Notes: generated from the sequence alone by a model not told the origin. Counted from the first letter of the stretch, positions 33,101 to 36,480 are shown. The stretch is 64,000 nucleotides of DNA from Strongylocentrotus droebachiensis (GCA_035222895.1 JAVYIG010000876.1:186001-250000); one strand, 5' to 3'. A program made the numbers and translations.

Positions 33101-34301
33101 TAGAGATTGCACGCATCCCTATGCAGTCTACGTGCGCTGCGCGACCATGCAAAAAAAAATCAAGTTTTTTTTTTCAATTCGAGATTCAAACCTTTATCTG
33201 TTGTGATCCTGAAGGTGATACTCAATAAATGAGGTGTCATATGAAAGAGCAGGTGAATTCCAATATTTCCAAAGGGGCGTAGCCCCCGAAATTCTAAACA
33301 TATCTTGGTCAAAACAGCAATTTAAACATTGTGTCCTGGCTAACTTTGAGGTTTGCCACTTTTGAGATATGACGCCCCGATCGATAAGTAGTCCCAGTCC
33401 TAAGAAACAATTCTATGCGCTCATATTTTCGCTAGCCCCCAGGGATCACAACTGATTACAGTTTAAAAATACCCTTCCCGCTATTTGGTGGATCAGCTAA
33501 TGAGGGGGCGTGCGCTCCGCTCAGTCCAAACCATGGTTACATCGCGTAACATCTCCGCGTACGAACGAAACCCGAAATGAAAGTATGGTTAGCAATTCGC
33601 GCAATAAACCCGGAAGTAAATACACGTTATAGTCAATGGCAATATCGCGGAGACAACGTGCATGTGTACGTGCGATATTGCCATTGACTATAACGTGTAG
33701 TCACTTCCGGGTTCTATGGCGTGAACAGCCAACCATACTAGTCAATGGCACATACATGTATCGCGGAGACAGCGTGGCTCAAGCTTGCAAGTCGCGCATT
33801 GGCTTAGCAACATGCGTACGATATGCATACGCTTGCATATCGCGCGATACAGCTGTTTGTCTGAATTTAGCAAAACAACATCACTCTGCGTGGACGTCTT
33901 TTTCGTCGATTTTGACCAAAATGATATGAATATACCAGCGTTTTGGAGGGGCTGTATCTTTTGATAGAAACATCGCTGAGACTTGAAATTTGAAAAGTAT
34001 TTTTCTGATTACATTTTTTATTCAAATATCAAACAAAAATGGTGAAAAACGATCCCAAATTGAAAATTGAAAAATCGTTCAGACACCCTATACAGTCTAG
34101 GTGTGATTGATATCAATTGCAAAAACTTGTTATAAGACGACCCCAGGCTAATCCTTAACCAGCATCTTACTTGGATATGGCATCATAAGCACCGGCCCTG
34201 TCCTCGCTCGCCCCACCATCTTGCTTGCCCTGGAGCTTGCCCATGACAGTCTGAAACGACGAAACCTCTCCGCCTACATCCATGGCAGCCGTCACCATCA
34301 T
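116..34301 (-). CDS. RIF1: RIF1, telomere-associated / replication-timing factor (27 coding exons, 3' end off window)
   Basis: RIF1 is a chromatin protein that brings protein phosphatase 1 to replication origins, sets replication timing and protects DNA breaks from resection. Exons were traced on the minus strand by GT/AG sites; all phases close, giving 2,863 codons. Identity rests on several blocks that match vertebrate RIF1 as I recall it: KLFRARNELLILKVW and NAKRLKLLMQP in the HEAT region, LTEHQKEVMRTKR after it, and a C-terminal GILK plus RRVSFADK pair (PP1 SILK and RVxF sites). HEAT-like helices cover residues 1 to about 965; the rest is largely disordered, acidic and rich in SP and SQ sites. 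The human protein is about 2,470 residues, so this one is longer, mainly through exon 25. The start is the first ATG (34301) after an in-frame TGA in the 5' UTR exon; ATGs at 34298 and 34283 are alternatives. The conserved C-terminal DNA-binding region and the stop codon are not in the window. Confidence 0.95.
501..660. repeat. foldback element, 160 bp (RIF1 intron 27)
   Basis: The ends are near-perfect inverted repeats: AGTCCAGGGCCCTGTTTCA at the left and TGAAACAGGGCCCTGGACTT at the right. Inside them, ACTTGTTATCAATAAC pairs with GTTATTGTTAACAAGT. A typical non-coding inverted-repeat element. Confidence 0.8.
863..1178. repeat. 79-bp tandem repeat, 4 copies (RIF1 intron 27)
   Basis: Units begin near 863, 941, 1020 and 1099, each with ATGTCTACCATAACAAACCA followed by GTCTGCCGACTCT. 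Copies differ by only a few bases, so the array is young. It ends about 110 bp before the exon 27 donor. Confidence 0.85.
1287..1478 (-). CDS. RIF1: RIF1 exon 27, RVSF PP1-docking motif (residues 2735-2798)
   Basis: It begins SRRVSFADKVFIEPEPLQDH. RVSF (1461-1472) is the canonical RVxF PP1 site and RRVSFAD is identical to vertebrate RIF1 as I recall it. It continues SRGRLPMSPLVTTASSKVHN. The acceptor is CAACAG|AGC and the donor TCAAAG|GTTAG. Exactly 64 codons, phase 0. Confidence 0.93.
1918..2345 (+). mobile_element. tRNA-derived SINE (intron 26 of RIF1)
   Basis: A pol III-type head: an A-box-like TGGTCGAGTAGA at 1929-1940 and a B-box-like CAGTTTGAGTCCC at 1972-1984. The body includes GGGTACCTGGCAGGAATTAA; the 3' part has GCGCCTTGAGCA and GGCGCTATATAAAT, then ATT repeats to 2345. 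Same family as 22531-22812, in the opposite orientation. The tail lies against the RIF1 exon 26 donor. Confidence 0.85.
2358..2764 (-). CDS. RIF1: RIF1 exon 26, SILK-type PP1-docking motif (residues 2599-2734)
   Basis: It starts DTLDDIINSSQSPLKFLPEE and ends SPSASPSSGILKRRDMVGSS plus SPSPSSK. GILK at 2403-2414 fits the SILK docking motif ([GS]IL[RK]); the vertebrate counterpart is 'SPSTSILKRG'. There is no GT donor at the right place. The frame and the family alignment need a GC donor, AGCAAG|GCAAGC at 2356-2357, which joins SSK to SRRVSFADK. A SINE tail of ATT repeats starts about 12 nt inside the intron. Reading through the repeat would add a run of Asn, which is not credible coding. Confidence 0.85.
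2765..3320. other. RIF1 intron 25, no recognised feature
   Basis: AT-rich intron sequence between exons 26 and 25. I see no repeat pair or coding potential. Confidence 0.6.
3321..7672 (-). CDS. RIF1: RIF1 exon 25, giant exon for the disordered region (residues 1148-2598)
   Basis: One 4,352-nt open exon that holds over half of the visible coding sequence. In order: a conserved RRIVTFFEP motif (residue ~1215; vertebrate counterpart RRQTFITLE), which also fits an RVxF-type PP1 site; a stretch of SP and SQE sites; seven AT-hook-like basic modules such as RRSGRPRK and RRRGRPRK (residues ~1655-1850, 5535-6150) spaced about 30 residues apart between acidic SQ-rich linkers; a basic SP-rich block with two related copies of SPKALRSMAQKLA and SPKSLKALAEKVA; and a very acidic C-terminal end. 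Phase 2 in, phase 1 out (CAAG|GTATG). Low complexity and charge bias are normal for this part of RIF1. Confidence 0.96.
7673..8455. other. RIF1 intron 24, no recognised element
   Basis: AT-rich, with several A and T homopolymer runs (for example around 7780-7890 and 7966-7976). No clear inverted or tandem repeat was identified. Confidence 0.5.
8456..8619 (-). CDS. RIF1: RIF1 exon 24 (residues 1094-1147), conserved TEHQKEV motif
   Basis: It reads AFVVISSEPKKKRGLTEHQK, then EVMRTKRVSLALYNGLDQSQ. This is a highly conserved family motif (vertebrate 'FVFIPPE ... LTDHQKEVLKTKR ... LYNNLDVSQDT' as I recall it). Gln/Ser/Thr-rich after that, with SQ and TQ sites. Phase-2 donor. Confidence 0.95.
9228..9407. 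repeat. TTAA-flanked inverted-repeat element, 180 bp
   Basis: It starts TTAAAGCCCCACTGTCCTA and ends TAGTAGTCGGTCTTTAA. The interior, including TCTTATGTTAGTTGAGAGCT, is shared with copies at 21243-21438, 24385-24579 and 36748-36948. TTAA at both ends suggests mobilisation by a piggyBac-type transposase. Confidence 0.75.
9518..9802 (-). CDS. RIF1: RIF1 exon 23 (residues 999-1093)
   Basis: Exactly 95 codons. It starts TEDPDDVIAPPAPPAIPNFG and continues SPGRSRRIQTYSPGSAKRKQ. A disordered linker rich in Pro and in basic SP sites (SSPVK, TSPGR, YSPGSAK, ASPMA), candidate CDK sites. Phase 0; donor AATACG|GTAAG. Confidence 0.9.
10156..10315. repeat. inverted-repeat element, 160 bp
   Basis: Perfect 15-bp inverted ends, TACAGTCAAACCTGC and GCAGGTTTGACTGTA. 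The interior has CACCTGTCTAC and GGTGGTCGCTATAG. A degraded relative lies at 13628-13790. Confidence 0.85.
10373..10469 (-). CDS. RIF1: RIF1 exon 22 (residues 966-998)
   Basis: It reads PCLAKMKTMGEIPLPGWTET then EGVCGETPVIPE. It follows the HEAT region; LPGWTETEG parallels vertebrate 'LLPGLETVE'. The linker turns acidic and proline-rich. Phase 0. Confidence 0.9.
10929..11177 (-). CDS. RIF1: RIF1 exon 21 (residues 883-965), end of HEAT array
   Basis: It reads SPNIAKKDYLSAIDDKLERL, then MAPALEAAFTYKKRSLRNYT and LIFWTATFGNQDSLQYPEVL. The FWTATF block with the following YPE-L matches vertebrate 'FWNATFAKVMMLVYPEELK', the close of the HEAT domain. Phase-2 donor. Confidence 0.95.
11760..11905 (-). 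CDS. RIF1: RIF1 exon 20 (residues 835-882)
   Basis: It reads TDVLHWFSAAQSLIGAMSDC, then CRVGLPSYLHGILINWSKPL and GRFMHFVA. It corresponds to the vertebrate 'ITGIISSVLGHISLPSMI' helices. Phase-2 donor CCAG|GTAGG. Confidence 0.92.
11945..12150. repeat. (GAT)n-rich microsatellite in RIF1 intron 19
   Basis: Irregular GATGAT runs, with the purest part near 12075-12108. This explains the long Met-rich and Ile-rich open frames on both strands here, which I do not regard as coding. Confidence 0.85.
12341..12489 (-). CDS. RIF1: RIF1 exon 19 (residues 785-834)
   Basis: It reads SPRHPGKRPKVKSRYQGNLT, then SLVKLVAHVTEACADLCKKQ. A basic loop is followed by the helix matching vertebrate 'LTSLFKLIVKVIYSF'. 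Phase 0 out. The intron to exon 20 carries a (GAT)n-rich tract. Confidence 0.92.
12490..13451. other. RIF1 intron 18
   Basis: No gene. Near 13196-13240 there is a short remnant with TTCTTGTATAGCGCC, like the 3' end of the tRNA-SINE family in reverse orientation. The rest is unremarkable. Confidence 0.45.
13452..13542 (-). CDS. RIF1: RIF1 exon 18 (residues 755-784)
   Basis: It reads KWCYVDAVGQICQVITRNLD then LSHYTVTTPG. This fits the vertebrate segment ending 'DCIDFSPYNIKY'. Phase-1 donor GGAT|GTAAG. Confidence 0.9.
13628..13790. repeat. degraded relative of the 10156 element
   Basis: It starts AGTCAAACCCACCTTAGTGG and contains a short direct duplication of CACCTCTCTATAAAGGCCAC (about 36-bp spacing). 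The right end is not clear. Confidence 0.5.
14038..14187 (-). CDS. RIF1: RIF1 exon 17 (residues 705-754)
   Basis: Exactly 50 codons, reading PTVKTLLKLWSELYEAFARS then SRVSIAEANQCCEDISSKLM. It matches the vertebrate 'VCCEDLCSKL' block. Acceptor CGCAG|CCT; the donor GAG|GTCAG is somewhat weak. Phase 0. Confidence 0.93.
14307..15023. repeat. pair of poly-G / GGTCAA palindromes bounding an AT-rich block
   Basis: At 14309-14344 a G run leads into GGTCAATTTGACCCCCC; at 14998-15027 a shorter G run leads into GGTCAAATTGACCC. The two lie about 690 bp apart with an AT-rich block between. This could be one element with inverted ends, but the ends do not otherwise match well. Confidence 0.35.
16714..17712 (+). 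CDS. two-Ig-domain type I membrane receptor, nested in RIF1 intron 16
   Basis: A 332-residue protein on one open exon. Residues 1-26 form a signal peptide (basic start, then IFIVVVFIVF). Ig-like domain 1 covers about 27-128: it has the DDEGTYIL motif of the F strand, but the usual Cys after the Tyr is missing. Ig-like domain 2 covers about 133-225, with VSLQC and GLVYCCSS carrying the canonical Cys pair, then a Cys-rich end (KCDCTDW). A Ser/Thr-rich stalk follows. The transmembrane segment is about 277-301 (PIMVIFVLVIITLSIVY). The tail is short and basic (31 residues), with no tyrosine, so no ITIM or ITAM. Several N-glycosylation sites (NFT, NDT, NVS, NSS). Likely a cell-surface recognition or adhesion receptor; ligand unknown. 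Possible 5' UTR exon ending at 15438 (ATG|GTAAGTT), with acceptor CTTTCAG at 16157. No family name can be assigned with confidence. Confidence 0.7.
   Translation: MFQQQELSRKIFIVVVFIVFSRISTCESLTLKVKVGEKAIFNFTYPCDSTKITLQNSYRLPFYNSNNPRWIPLPANYLLENQNDTARNECTLHLTINPVSRDDEGTYILTAYKNGVMLPDDPRIGLLVYYPPGKASCELSNDDNDGEWVSLQCTAPVGTLPGHILCYQNDTTLPLKDKLGESDRNLNQIILARLDGLVYCCSSVLTGMKDKCDCTDWRWDPMSDNVSDVADPCPQAMSTEDPTSTHSITIDIINSSDLVTATTKYPENPKNNSNWKVTYAPIMVIFVLVIITLSIVYTFTYRRKAKELARLQRSITPESTDPSLPVIGEEVV
17879..18038. repeat. GTTAACTGTA-ended inverted-repeat element (copy 1)
   Basis: The left end is TACAACTAAATTGTTTAATA; the right end is GGTATGAATAATTAAGTTGT then TAACTGTA. The same ends occur at 42013-42258, 45603-45849 and 60474-60679. 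It lies just 3' of the Ig-domain gene. Confidence 0.7.
18680..18923. repeat. TGCCAAC-ended foldback element (copy 1)
   Basis: Inverted ends CATACCTGCCAAC and GTTGGCAGGTATG, 13 of 13 paired. The interior contains paired AATCTGAATATTCTGGATT-like segments. Related ends occur at 19478-19902 and 62711-63159. Confidence 0.75.
19478..19902. repeat. TGCCAACC-ended foldback element (copy 2)
   Basis: The left end is ACATGCAGACCTGCCAACC and the right end GGTTGGCAGGTCTGTACATG. The interior holds TA and poly-T runs (19770-19801) and ATCGTA-rich sequence. Confidence 0.75.
20205..20310. repeat. GA microsatellite with poly-G run
   Basis: A GA dinucleotide tract (20205-20230), a second GA-rich part, then a G run at 20297-20310. 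Intron 16 of RIF1. Confidence 0.8.
20595..20699 (-). CDS. RIF1: RIF1 exon 16 (residues 670-704)
   Basis: Exactly 35 codons, reading TNEVNQGDSLEHDFSAVIAC then LQFPIQRLLTDDLSQ. Phase 0 on both sides. It is followed by the longest RIF1 intron seen here (14188-20594, 6.4 kb), which holds an Ig-domain gene on the other strand. Confidence 0.92.
20790..20917. repeat. short inverted-repeat element, 128 bp (intact copy)
   Basis: The left end is CTCCGTCTTACAAATAGTTG and the right end CAACTCTTTGTAAGATGGATC. Internal GATTGATCCAAATCAATCGC and GGATCAATATCAAC. An interrupted copy of the same family lies at 32968-34144. Confidence 0.75.
21243..21438. repeat. TTAA-flanked inverted-repeat element (copy 2, reversed)
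   Basis: It starts TTAAAGCCCCTCTGCACTAG and ends TAGTACAGTGTGGTTTTAA. Shares GAGAGCTGA and ACATAAGAAAAAGG in reverse orientation with the copy at 9228. It ends about 45 bp from RIF1 exon 15. Confidence 0.75.
21483..21663 (-). CDS. RIF1: RIF1 exon 15 (residues 609-669)
   Basis: It reads FFSILMRLVECGMASPGTFL, then DKDALWRMWSALAGPLLQHI. The W-R-MWSALA helix is typical of this HEAT region. The donor is GCTCAG|GTAATG, phase 0. Confidence 0.93.
21620..21950. repeat. local duplication next to RIF1 exon 15
   Basis: About 220 bp upstream of the exon, the sequence ACCAGTCTCATGA..AATACTGAAGA (part of exon 15, from 21637) recurs at 21811, followed by the same flank TTCATGGAAAGTTAACTTGG. Copy spacing is about 173 bp. 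Exon 15's acceptor region has therefore been duplicated; the second copy lacks the full exon. Confidence 0.7.
22172..22242 (-). CDS. RIF1: RIF1 exon 14 (residues 586-608)
   Basis: A 71-nt exon reading GTPALFLTSLLFNQTTVVSK then PEER. The strong donor is GAAAG|GTAAG, phase 2. A tRNA-derived SINE sits in the intron between this and exon 13 (22531-22812). Confidence 0.9.
22531..22812 (-). mobile_element. tRNA-derived SINE (RIF1 intron 13)
   Basis: On the minus strand the head has A box TGGTCGAGTGGATA and an excellent B box, GGTTCGAGTCCC, then GGGTACCTGGTAGGAATTTA and a tail with GCGCTATATAAAAG and TTATT repeats. Better preserved than the copy at 1918. Confidence 0.88.
22891..22974 (-). CDS. RIF1: RIF1 exon 13 (residues 558-585)
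   Basis: Exactly 28 codons, reading KLLDSVSQLPKKVLSSSSYH then TGSAGVMH. The acceptor is CCTAG|AAA and the donor ATGCAT|GTAAG. Phase 0 on both sides, so it could be skipped in frame. Confidence 0.9.
23175..23330. repeat. partial GTTAACTGTA-family element
   Basis: The left end ACAACTAAATTATTCATACT matches the family at 42013, and internal AAAAGTATTTGACAAAGGCC matches 60474-60679. The right end is lost. Confidence 0.55.
23443..23600 (-). CDS. RIF1: RIF1 exon 12 (residues 505-557)
   Basis: It reads GDLPLRIFNDFVEQVRGVVE, then DSVGVFTLFVEHLTTLINSN. HEAT-type amphipathic helices. It is GC-rich against its introns. The donor is GTTCTA|GTGAG, phase 0. Confidence 0.92.
24201..24385. repeat. AATGTAATCAAATT-ended inverted-repeat element, 185 bp
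   Basis: Left end AATGTAATCAAATTTAATG; right end GATGTAATTTGATTACATT. A second, end-trimmed copy lies at 32489-32650. It directly abuts the TTAA element at 24385. Confidence 0.75.
24385..24579. repeat. TTAA-flanked inverted-repeat element (copy 3)
   Basis: It starts TTAAAGCGGGACTGCACTA and ends TAGTGCAGATATGCTTTAA, the best-paired ends of this family. It ends 43 bp from RIF1 exon 11. Confidence 0.8.
24622..24738 (-). CDS. RIF1: RIF1 exon 11 (residues 466-504)
   Basis: It reads ESIDALPQRILSSPSVFSKV, then APCLVPFVMDVLFLQDETI. SSPSVFSK matches vertebrate 'SSPSFFSK'. Phase 2 in and phase 1 out. An inverted-repeat element of the TTAA family ends 43 nt from this exon's 3' (low-coordinate) edge. 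Confidence 0.93.
25403..25555 (-). CDS. RIF1: RIF1 exon 10 (residues 415-465)
   Basis: It reads MLPAASPITPRLNLSLNGSG, then QQTFASVQLRGVRMLAAILG. This parallels vertebrate 'GTPRMNLSSNLGG ... IPSIQLLGLEML'. Phase-1 donor TTTAG|GTGAG. Confidence 0.93.
25763..26058. repeat. foldback element with GTGTTTCACAAAGA ends (copy 1)
   Basis: The left arm CCAGGGTAGTGTTTCACAAAGA pairs with a right arm ending TCTTTGTGAAACACTCCCCTGG. Inside, ATGGCAGGC pairs with GCCTGCCAT. The same family occurs at 60899-61231. Confidence 0.8.
26214..26346 (-). CDS. RIF1: RIF1 exon 9 (residues 371-414)
   Basis: It reads VCAPLLQCTLGSLRTGAAGV, then VTPNKGGATAPPFLQGFSTP. It begins with the 'VCVPLIQ' block of vertebrates and runs into the Gly/Pro/Ser/Thr-rich loop that breaks the HEAT array in the family. 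Phase 1. Confidence 0.92.
26347..27164. other. RIF1 intron 8, left portion, no recognised feature
   Basis: AT-rich unique-looking sequence. I see no repeat pair and no believable coding frame. Confidence 0.5.
27165..27470. repeat. foldback element beside RIF1 exon 8
   Basis: Left arm GGACCGAAGTTGCACAATAA at 27180 pairs with the right arm TTATTTTGCAACTTCGGTCT at 27429; pairing extends outward through GCTTGTCT and AGACAAGC. It ends about 20 bp from the exon 8 donor. It also explains a 90-codon open frame on the plus strand (27055-27327). Confidence 0.75.
27489..27640 (-). CDS. RIF1: RIF1 exon 8 (residues 320-370)
   Basis: It reads VLSNAKRLKLLMQPFLATSI, then VKLDTWWRLVSFLGTRLPST. It matches the vertebrate 'SAKRLKLLMQPL ... 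KLEVWWYLLMRLG' HEAT segment. The donor is GTG|GTAAG, phase 0. A foldback repeat ends only about 20 nt past this donor. Confidence 0.95.
28283..28421 (-). CDS. RIF1: RIF1 exon 7 (residues 274-319)
   Basis: It reads SLHKGGSLINSLLTVIELGF, then KKAAYKSWQALIDNFSLDL. This matches vertebrate 'LHRSGSFINSLLQLEELGF ... WKSLIDNFAL'. The phase-1 end gives the G of GAT with exon 8. Confidence 0.95.
28440..29171. other. RIF1 intron 6
   Basis: No gene. It contains short A runs near 28600 and 29015-29090 and a GA microsatellite at 29133-29152 about 20 bp from the exon 6 donor. Confidence 0.5.
29172..29454 (-). CDS. RIF1: RIF1 exon 6 (residues 179-273)
   Basis: The longest HEAT-region exon. It includes RWGKLLLPNLVHTAPRIRDR and EMIKLFRARNELLILKVW, close to vertebrate 'RWAKLVIPLVVHSAQKV' and 'LQKLFMSKNETYVLKLW'. 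The exon is GC-rich against AT-rich introns. The donor is GGAAAG|GTGAG, phase 0. Confidence 0.95.
29520..29575. repeat. SINE 3'-tail remnant
   Basis: AAAGTGCTTTGAGCATGTTT then AAAGGCGCTATATAAATATC, the shared 3' end of the SINE at 1918-2345, without the tRNA-like head. Confidence 0.6.
29923..30020 (-). CDS. RIF1: RIF1 exon 5 (residues 147-178)
   Basis: It reads IHTILCSVEKAVQGEGSAKS, then MTVQHESINVII. ESINVIIR corresponds to vertebrate 'EALNVIVRL'. The acceptor is TTCTTCAG|ATC and the donor AG|GTAAAT, phase 2. Confidence 0.92.
30457..30598 (-). CDS. RIF1: RIF1 exon 4 (residues 99-146)
   Basis: It reads RAFTDEHCSLVVKALCNCLL, then KTDDKSLCTRALWCLAKQNI. The TRALW block with a following K/AKQ matches vertebrate 'NVRTRALWVISKQ', a HEAT helix pair. 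It ends on a codon boundary (GAAGAG|GTAAT). The intron on its 3' side is short. Confidence 0.93.
30599..31317. other. RIF1 intron 3, right portion, no recognised feature
   Basis: Unique-looking intron sequence between exon 4 and the SINE. No coding signal seen. Confidence 0.5.
31318..31616 (-). mobile_element. tRNA-derived SINE, second subfamily (RIF1 intron 3)
   Basis: On the minus strand the head has A box TGGTCTAATGGATA and B box GGTTCAAATTCC, then GGGAACCTGCTAGGGTTTTC and a tail ending GCGCTATACAAGAACGG plus ATT repeats. Part of it is included in a 379-bp tandem duplication. Confidence 0.85.
31373..32130. repeat. 379-bp tandem duplication including most of a SINE
   Basis: 31373-31751 and 31752-32130 align without gaps at a 379-bp offset, with only a handful of substitutions (for example GGTTCCC against GGTACCC). 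The left breakpoint falls inside the SINE, so copy 2 has the tRNA-like head but not the tail. Very recent event. Confidence 0.9.
32271..32435 (-). CDS. RIF1: RIF1 exon 3 (residues 44-98)
   Basis: It reads WFKENDAAKVKDSENLDVSV, then LVRQFSTDVMSEDATLVQAA and LPAMGFCLNQAGIL. The last part matches the 'LQALGFCLYNPKI' helix of vertebrate RIF1 HEAT repeats. The donor is TTGAG|GTAAG, phase 2. Confidence 0.92.
32489..32650. repeat. AATGTAATCAAATT-family element, decayed copy
   Basis: ATTTTCGTAATATAATCAAA then AAGTGCCTTGTTAC and GTTGCTAAGTAGGACAAA match 24201-24385. The right arm is lost. Confidence 0.6.
33055..34088. mobile_element. 1.03-kb TIR element with TA flanks, non-autonomous
   Basis: Ends GGGTGTCTGA and TCAGACACCC are perfect inverted repeats, each flanked by TA, the target signature of Tc1/mariner-type insertion. 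The interior is CpG-rich and contains a long hairpin (33607-33713) but no transposase frame. RIF1 intron 2. Confidence 0.75.
33607..33713. repeat. long hairpin inside the TA-flanked element
   Basis: Two 42-nt arms (33607-33648 and 33672-33713) pair with two mismatches around a 23-nt loop. Each arm carries CGTTATAGTCAATGGCAATA. Downstream, AGTCAATGGCA and ATCGCGGAGACA recur. Confidence 0.85.
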
Positions 34302-34406
34302 GTTGATTATCTCCACATCAGATTGATGCAGATGAAGCTGAGATGTATAGAGGTTGAGAACTATAGGGTCTGTATCATGTTGCAACGTGTGAACGGCTTT
34401 GAAGAT
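34171..34406 (-). CDS. RIF1: RIF1 exon 2 (start codon; residues 1-43)
   Basis: The acceptor has a clear pyrimidine tract followed by CAG at 34407-34408; the donor is CCAA|GTAAG. Coding starts at ATG 34301 and reads MMVTAAMDVGGEV, then MGKLQGKQDGGASEDRAGAYDAIS. The frame is open upstream to the exon edge, but there is no further ATG. It ends in phase 2 (AA, completed by C to give Asn). Confidence 0.85.
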
Positions 34407-35197
34407 CTGAATGAGAAAGCAAAAACAAAGTGAGGGGGAATTAATAGAGACTCCTCAGTTTGTAGACAATTTTTTAAAACTCGACATAAGGTCTAGATCT
34501 ACATCATGACATGTACATGTAAGGTTGAAACATTCACAGATTTATCCCTATGCGTGGCTGGATTAAGAACACCAGCAGTTACCATATTGCCCTCTCACAG
34601 CGAGCTGCAGAGGGAAAGTCTGGACAAGAAGTATTGGCAAAAAGTAAAGAAAAAATTCTTGACTCGAAGTCGTACACAATAGAAATTGGAAGATCCTCAA
34701 CTTACTTTAGATCGTAAAGTCATCGCAATCATGCATCCACAAGGGGGGGAATTATTAGTAATATTACAATCACACTTTCCACACACACTCTCATGGCATG
34801 CTAGACCTAGATACATACATAGGGCGATTCCATCATGTTCTTCTAGAATAAAAATCTAATCATATCAAACTGTCACTCAGCATGGTCAGTGTCATACCAA
34901 GTTAGACTCTCGACAAATCTAGTACCGGATCGGTGATGGAATCAGGCTTGACATGTCATGTGTAAGGGGGTCTTCAACAAATAATTTCTAACAAACATGG
35001 CAGAGCAATTATTGACATGATTGAAAATTGAGCATGCCGACGAATTTCGAGCTGACTGGCAGATGCCTAGAGAAGTCTAGACCTCTAAATAATTTTTTTT
35101 GAAAGCAAGATTACAGTCGCTGGTGATCATCAAATCAAAGAGTAGTCTAGCCTATATTAAACATAAAACACAAACAAATAACTGTAGAAATTCTCAC
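34407..35197. other. RIF1 intron 1, no recognised feature
   Basis: About 790 bp without a repeat pair or coding frame that I can support. Confidence 0.5.
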
Positions 35198-35400
35198 CTG
35201 CCTTAAATCTTTTGTCTGAGCTGAATATCAGAATCTTGCTTGTCAGCTTGCCGTATCAACACTGCACCTCCACTGGACTTAATTTATGCAGCAATGCAGG
35301 CTGTTTTTACCGGGCACGTTATCACATGCAAACATATACTATGAACGTGGTAGTAGACTTCTTTCGGATCTGTGTGCTGTGCGATATCGTCGTGCGTTGA
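35198..35400 (-). other. RIF1: RIF1 exon 1, 5' untranslated (upstream end uncertain)
   Basis: The exon ends at a strong donor, CAG|GTGAG, read on the minus strand. Joined to exon 2 it gives an in-frame TGA (35227-35229) upstream of any ATG, which supports a start in exon 2. The transcription start is not known; 35400 is only an approximate limit set before the CpG-bearing E2F-like sequences. Confidence 0.55.
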
Positions 35401-35418
35401 ACACGTACAGAGATTCGC

Positions 35419-35462
35419 GATTCGCGCGGAATTGCTCAGCTGTGTATTGAGGCGCGCCAAAA
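35419..35462 (-). promoter_or_regulatory. E2F-like sites at the RIF1 5' end
   Basis: On the minus strand 35451-35462 reads TTTTGGCGCGCC, a good match to the E2F consensus TTTSSCGC. A second GC-rich element, TTCGCGCGGAA, sits at 35422-35432. E2F control would fit a gene used in S phase. This is a motif match only. A CACGTG E-box lies at about 35478. Confidence 0.4.
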
Positions 35463-35564
35463 CATGTCAACAATCACCACGTGAATGATGGGACGGTTAT
35501 ACCGGAAATTCGTGTCGATTTTGCCACCCCCCCTCCTCCCCTTGCACTTTGCATAACTGAACCG

Positions 35565-35583
35565 GGTTTGGGGGGGGGGGGGG
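35565..35583. repeat. poly-G run
   Basis: A run of G bases beginning a repeat-rich 500-bp block upstream of RIF1. Confidence 0.85.
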
Positions 35584-35629
35584 GGTTAATACGGTATACG
35601 GGATGTGCCGCTCAAATGGGTTTTTTTTT

Positions 35630-35745
35630 GCAAAAAATCACTAAAACATTTTGGAATTTACTTCCTATTGATGTAACTCGCTCTATCAGCTATAGTGTCC
35701 AGTGTCTCTGTTTTTAAACGCAAACTGAAGTTTATTGAATATAAT
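35630..35745 (+). pseudogene. decayed LINE C-terminal fragment
   Basis: Translates in part as TFWNLLPIDVTRSISYSVQ, then in another frame FKRKLKFI. This resembles the 'W-N-LP...I......S...FK..LK' ending common to CR1/Jockey-like reverse transcriptase ORFs. Frameshifted and very short. Confidence 0.45.
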
Positions 35746-35867
35746 TATGCTGAAATTATTTAATGTAAACTATGTCATCACATATGATACAGTATGTCAT
35801 TTTCTTTTTCTTGCTTCATTGTCCCCACCCCCCCCCCCCCCCCCCAGTTTTCCAGGCTGGCCCTTAC

Positions 35868-36043
35868 CTTCAGGCACGTAGCCAGAGTTTGATGTTTGGG
35901 GGGGGGGGGGGGGGGGCACATACAATTGTAATCGATCGAGGTAAAAAAAAGGGGTCTAAAAAAAGTCAATCAATCTTGGAAATTGTTTGGGGGAACGTGC
36001 GCCCCCCCCCCCCCCCCCCCGTGGCTACGTGCCTGCTTACCTT
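35868..36043. repeat. foldback element with poly-G/poly-C arms
   Basis: GGCACGTAGCCAGAG at the left pairs with GTGGCTACGTGCC at the right; inside these are an 18-G run and a ~20-C run that can pair too. Confidence 0.8.
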
Positions 36044-36099
36044 ACCGACATTTAGTCATTTATTAGCAAACTCGTTTTGTTCTGTTTTGCTCTATTACG

Positions 36100-36480
36100 T
36101 ACTTTCTCTTTCTTTTTCTCTCTCTCTCTCTCTCTTCTATTTCTTCCCTATCTAACTTTCTTCCTTCTCAACTTTTCTCTGTTGTTGTTTTGTTCTGTTT
36201 TGCACTTTCGTTCTCCATTCTTATGTATATATCTTCCCATTTTCTCCTTTTCATAATACATCAATCTATCTCTTTTGTAAATATTTCCCATGTGTAATTG
36301 CTTCTAGTCTGTTAAGGTAGTTTAGTTGTTAAGTATTTTTTCTTCAAAGGAATTAAAGCATTCAGGTATTATATTCTGTTTGGGGACCCTGCGCTATACT
36401 AAGCCCAGCTTCTATAAGGTCTCCTCTTACAGAACATGATCTTACATAAGTAACTTTTTGTATAGAATTTCTTTAGTTAA
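36100..36480. repeat. CT microsatellite and LINE-like 3' tail
   Basis: CT repeats at 36115-36136, then sequence including GTTTGGGGACCCTGCGCTAT and AAGCCCAGCTTCTATAAGG, which resembles 3' ends of CR1-type LINEs. Low confidence in the class. Confidence 0.4.

Larger units (their letters stand above)
32968..34144. repeat. 128-bp-family element split by another transposon
   Basis: Left part GATTGATCCAAATCAACTGC to TTATGTACATAG (ends ~33053) and right part TACAGTCTAGGTGTGATTG to ATAAGACGA (from 34090) are the two halves of the family seen intact at 20790-20917. Confidence 0.7.
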
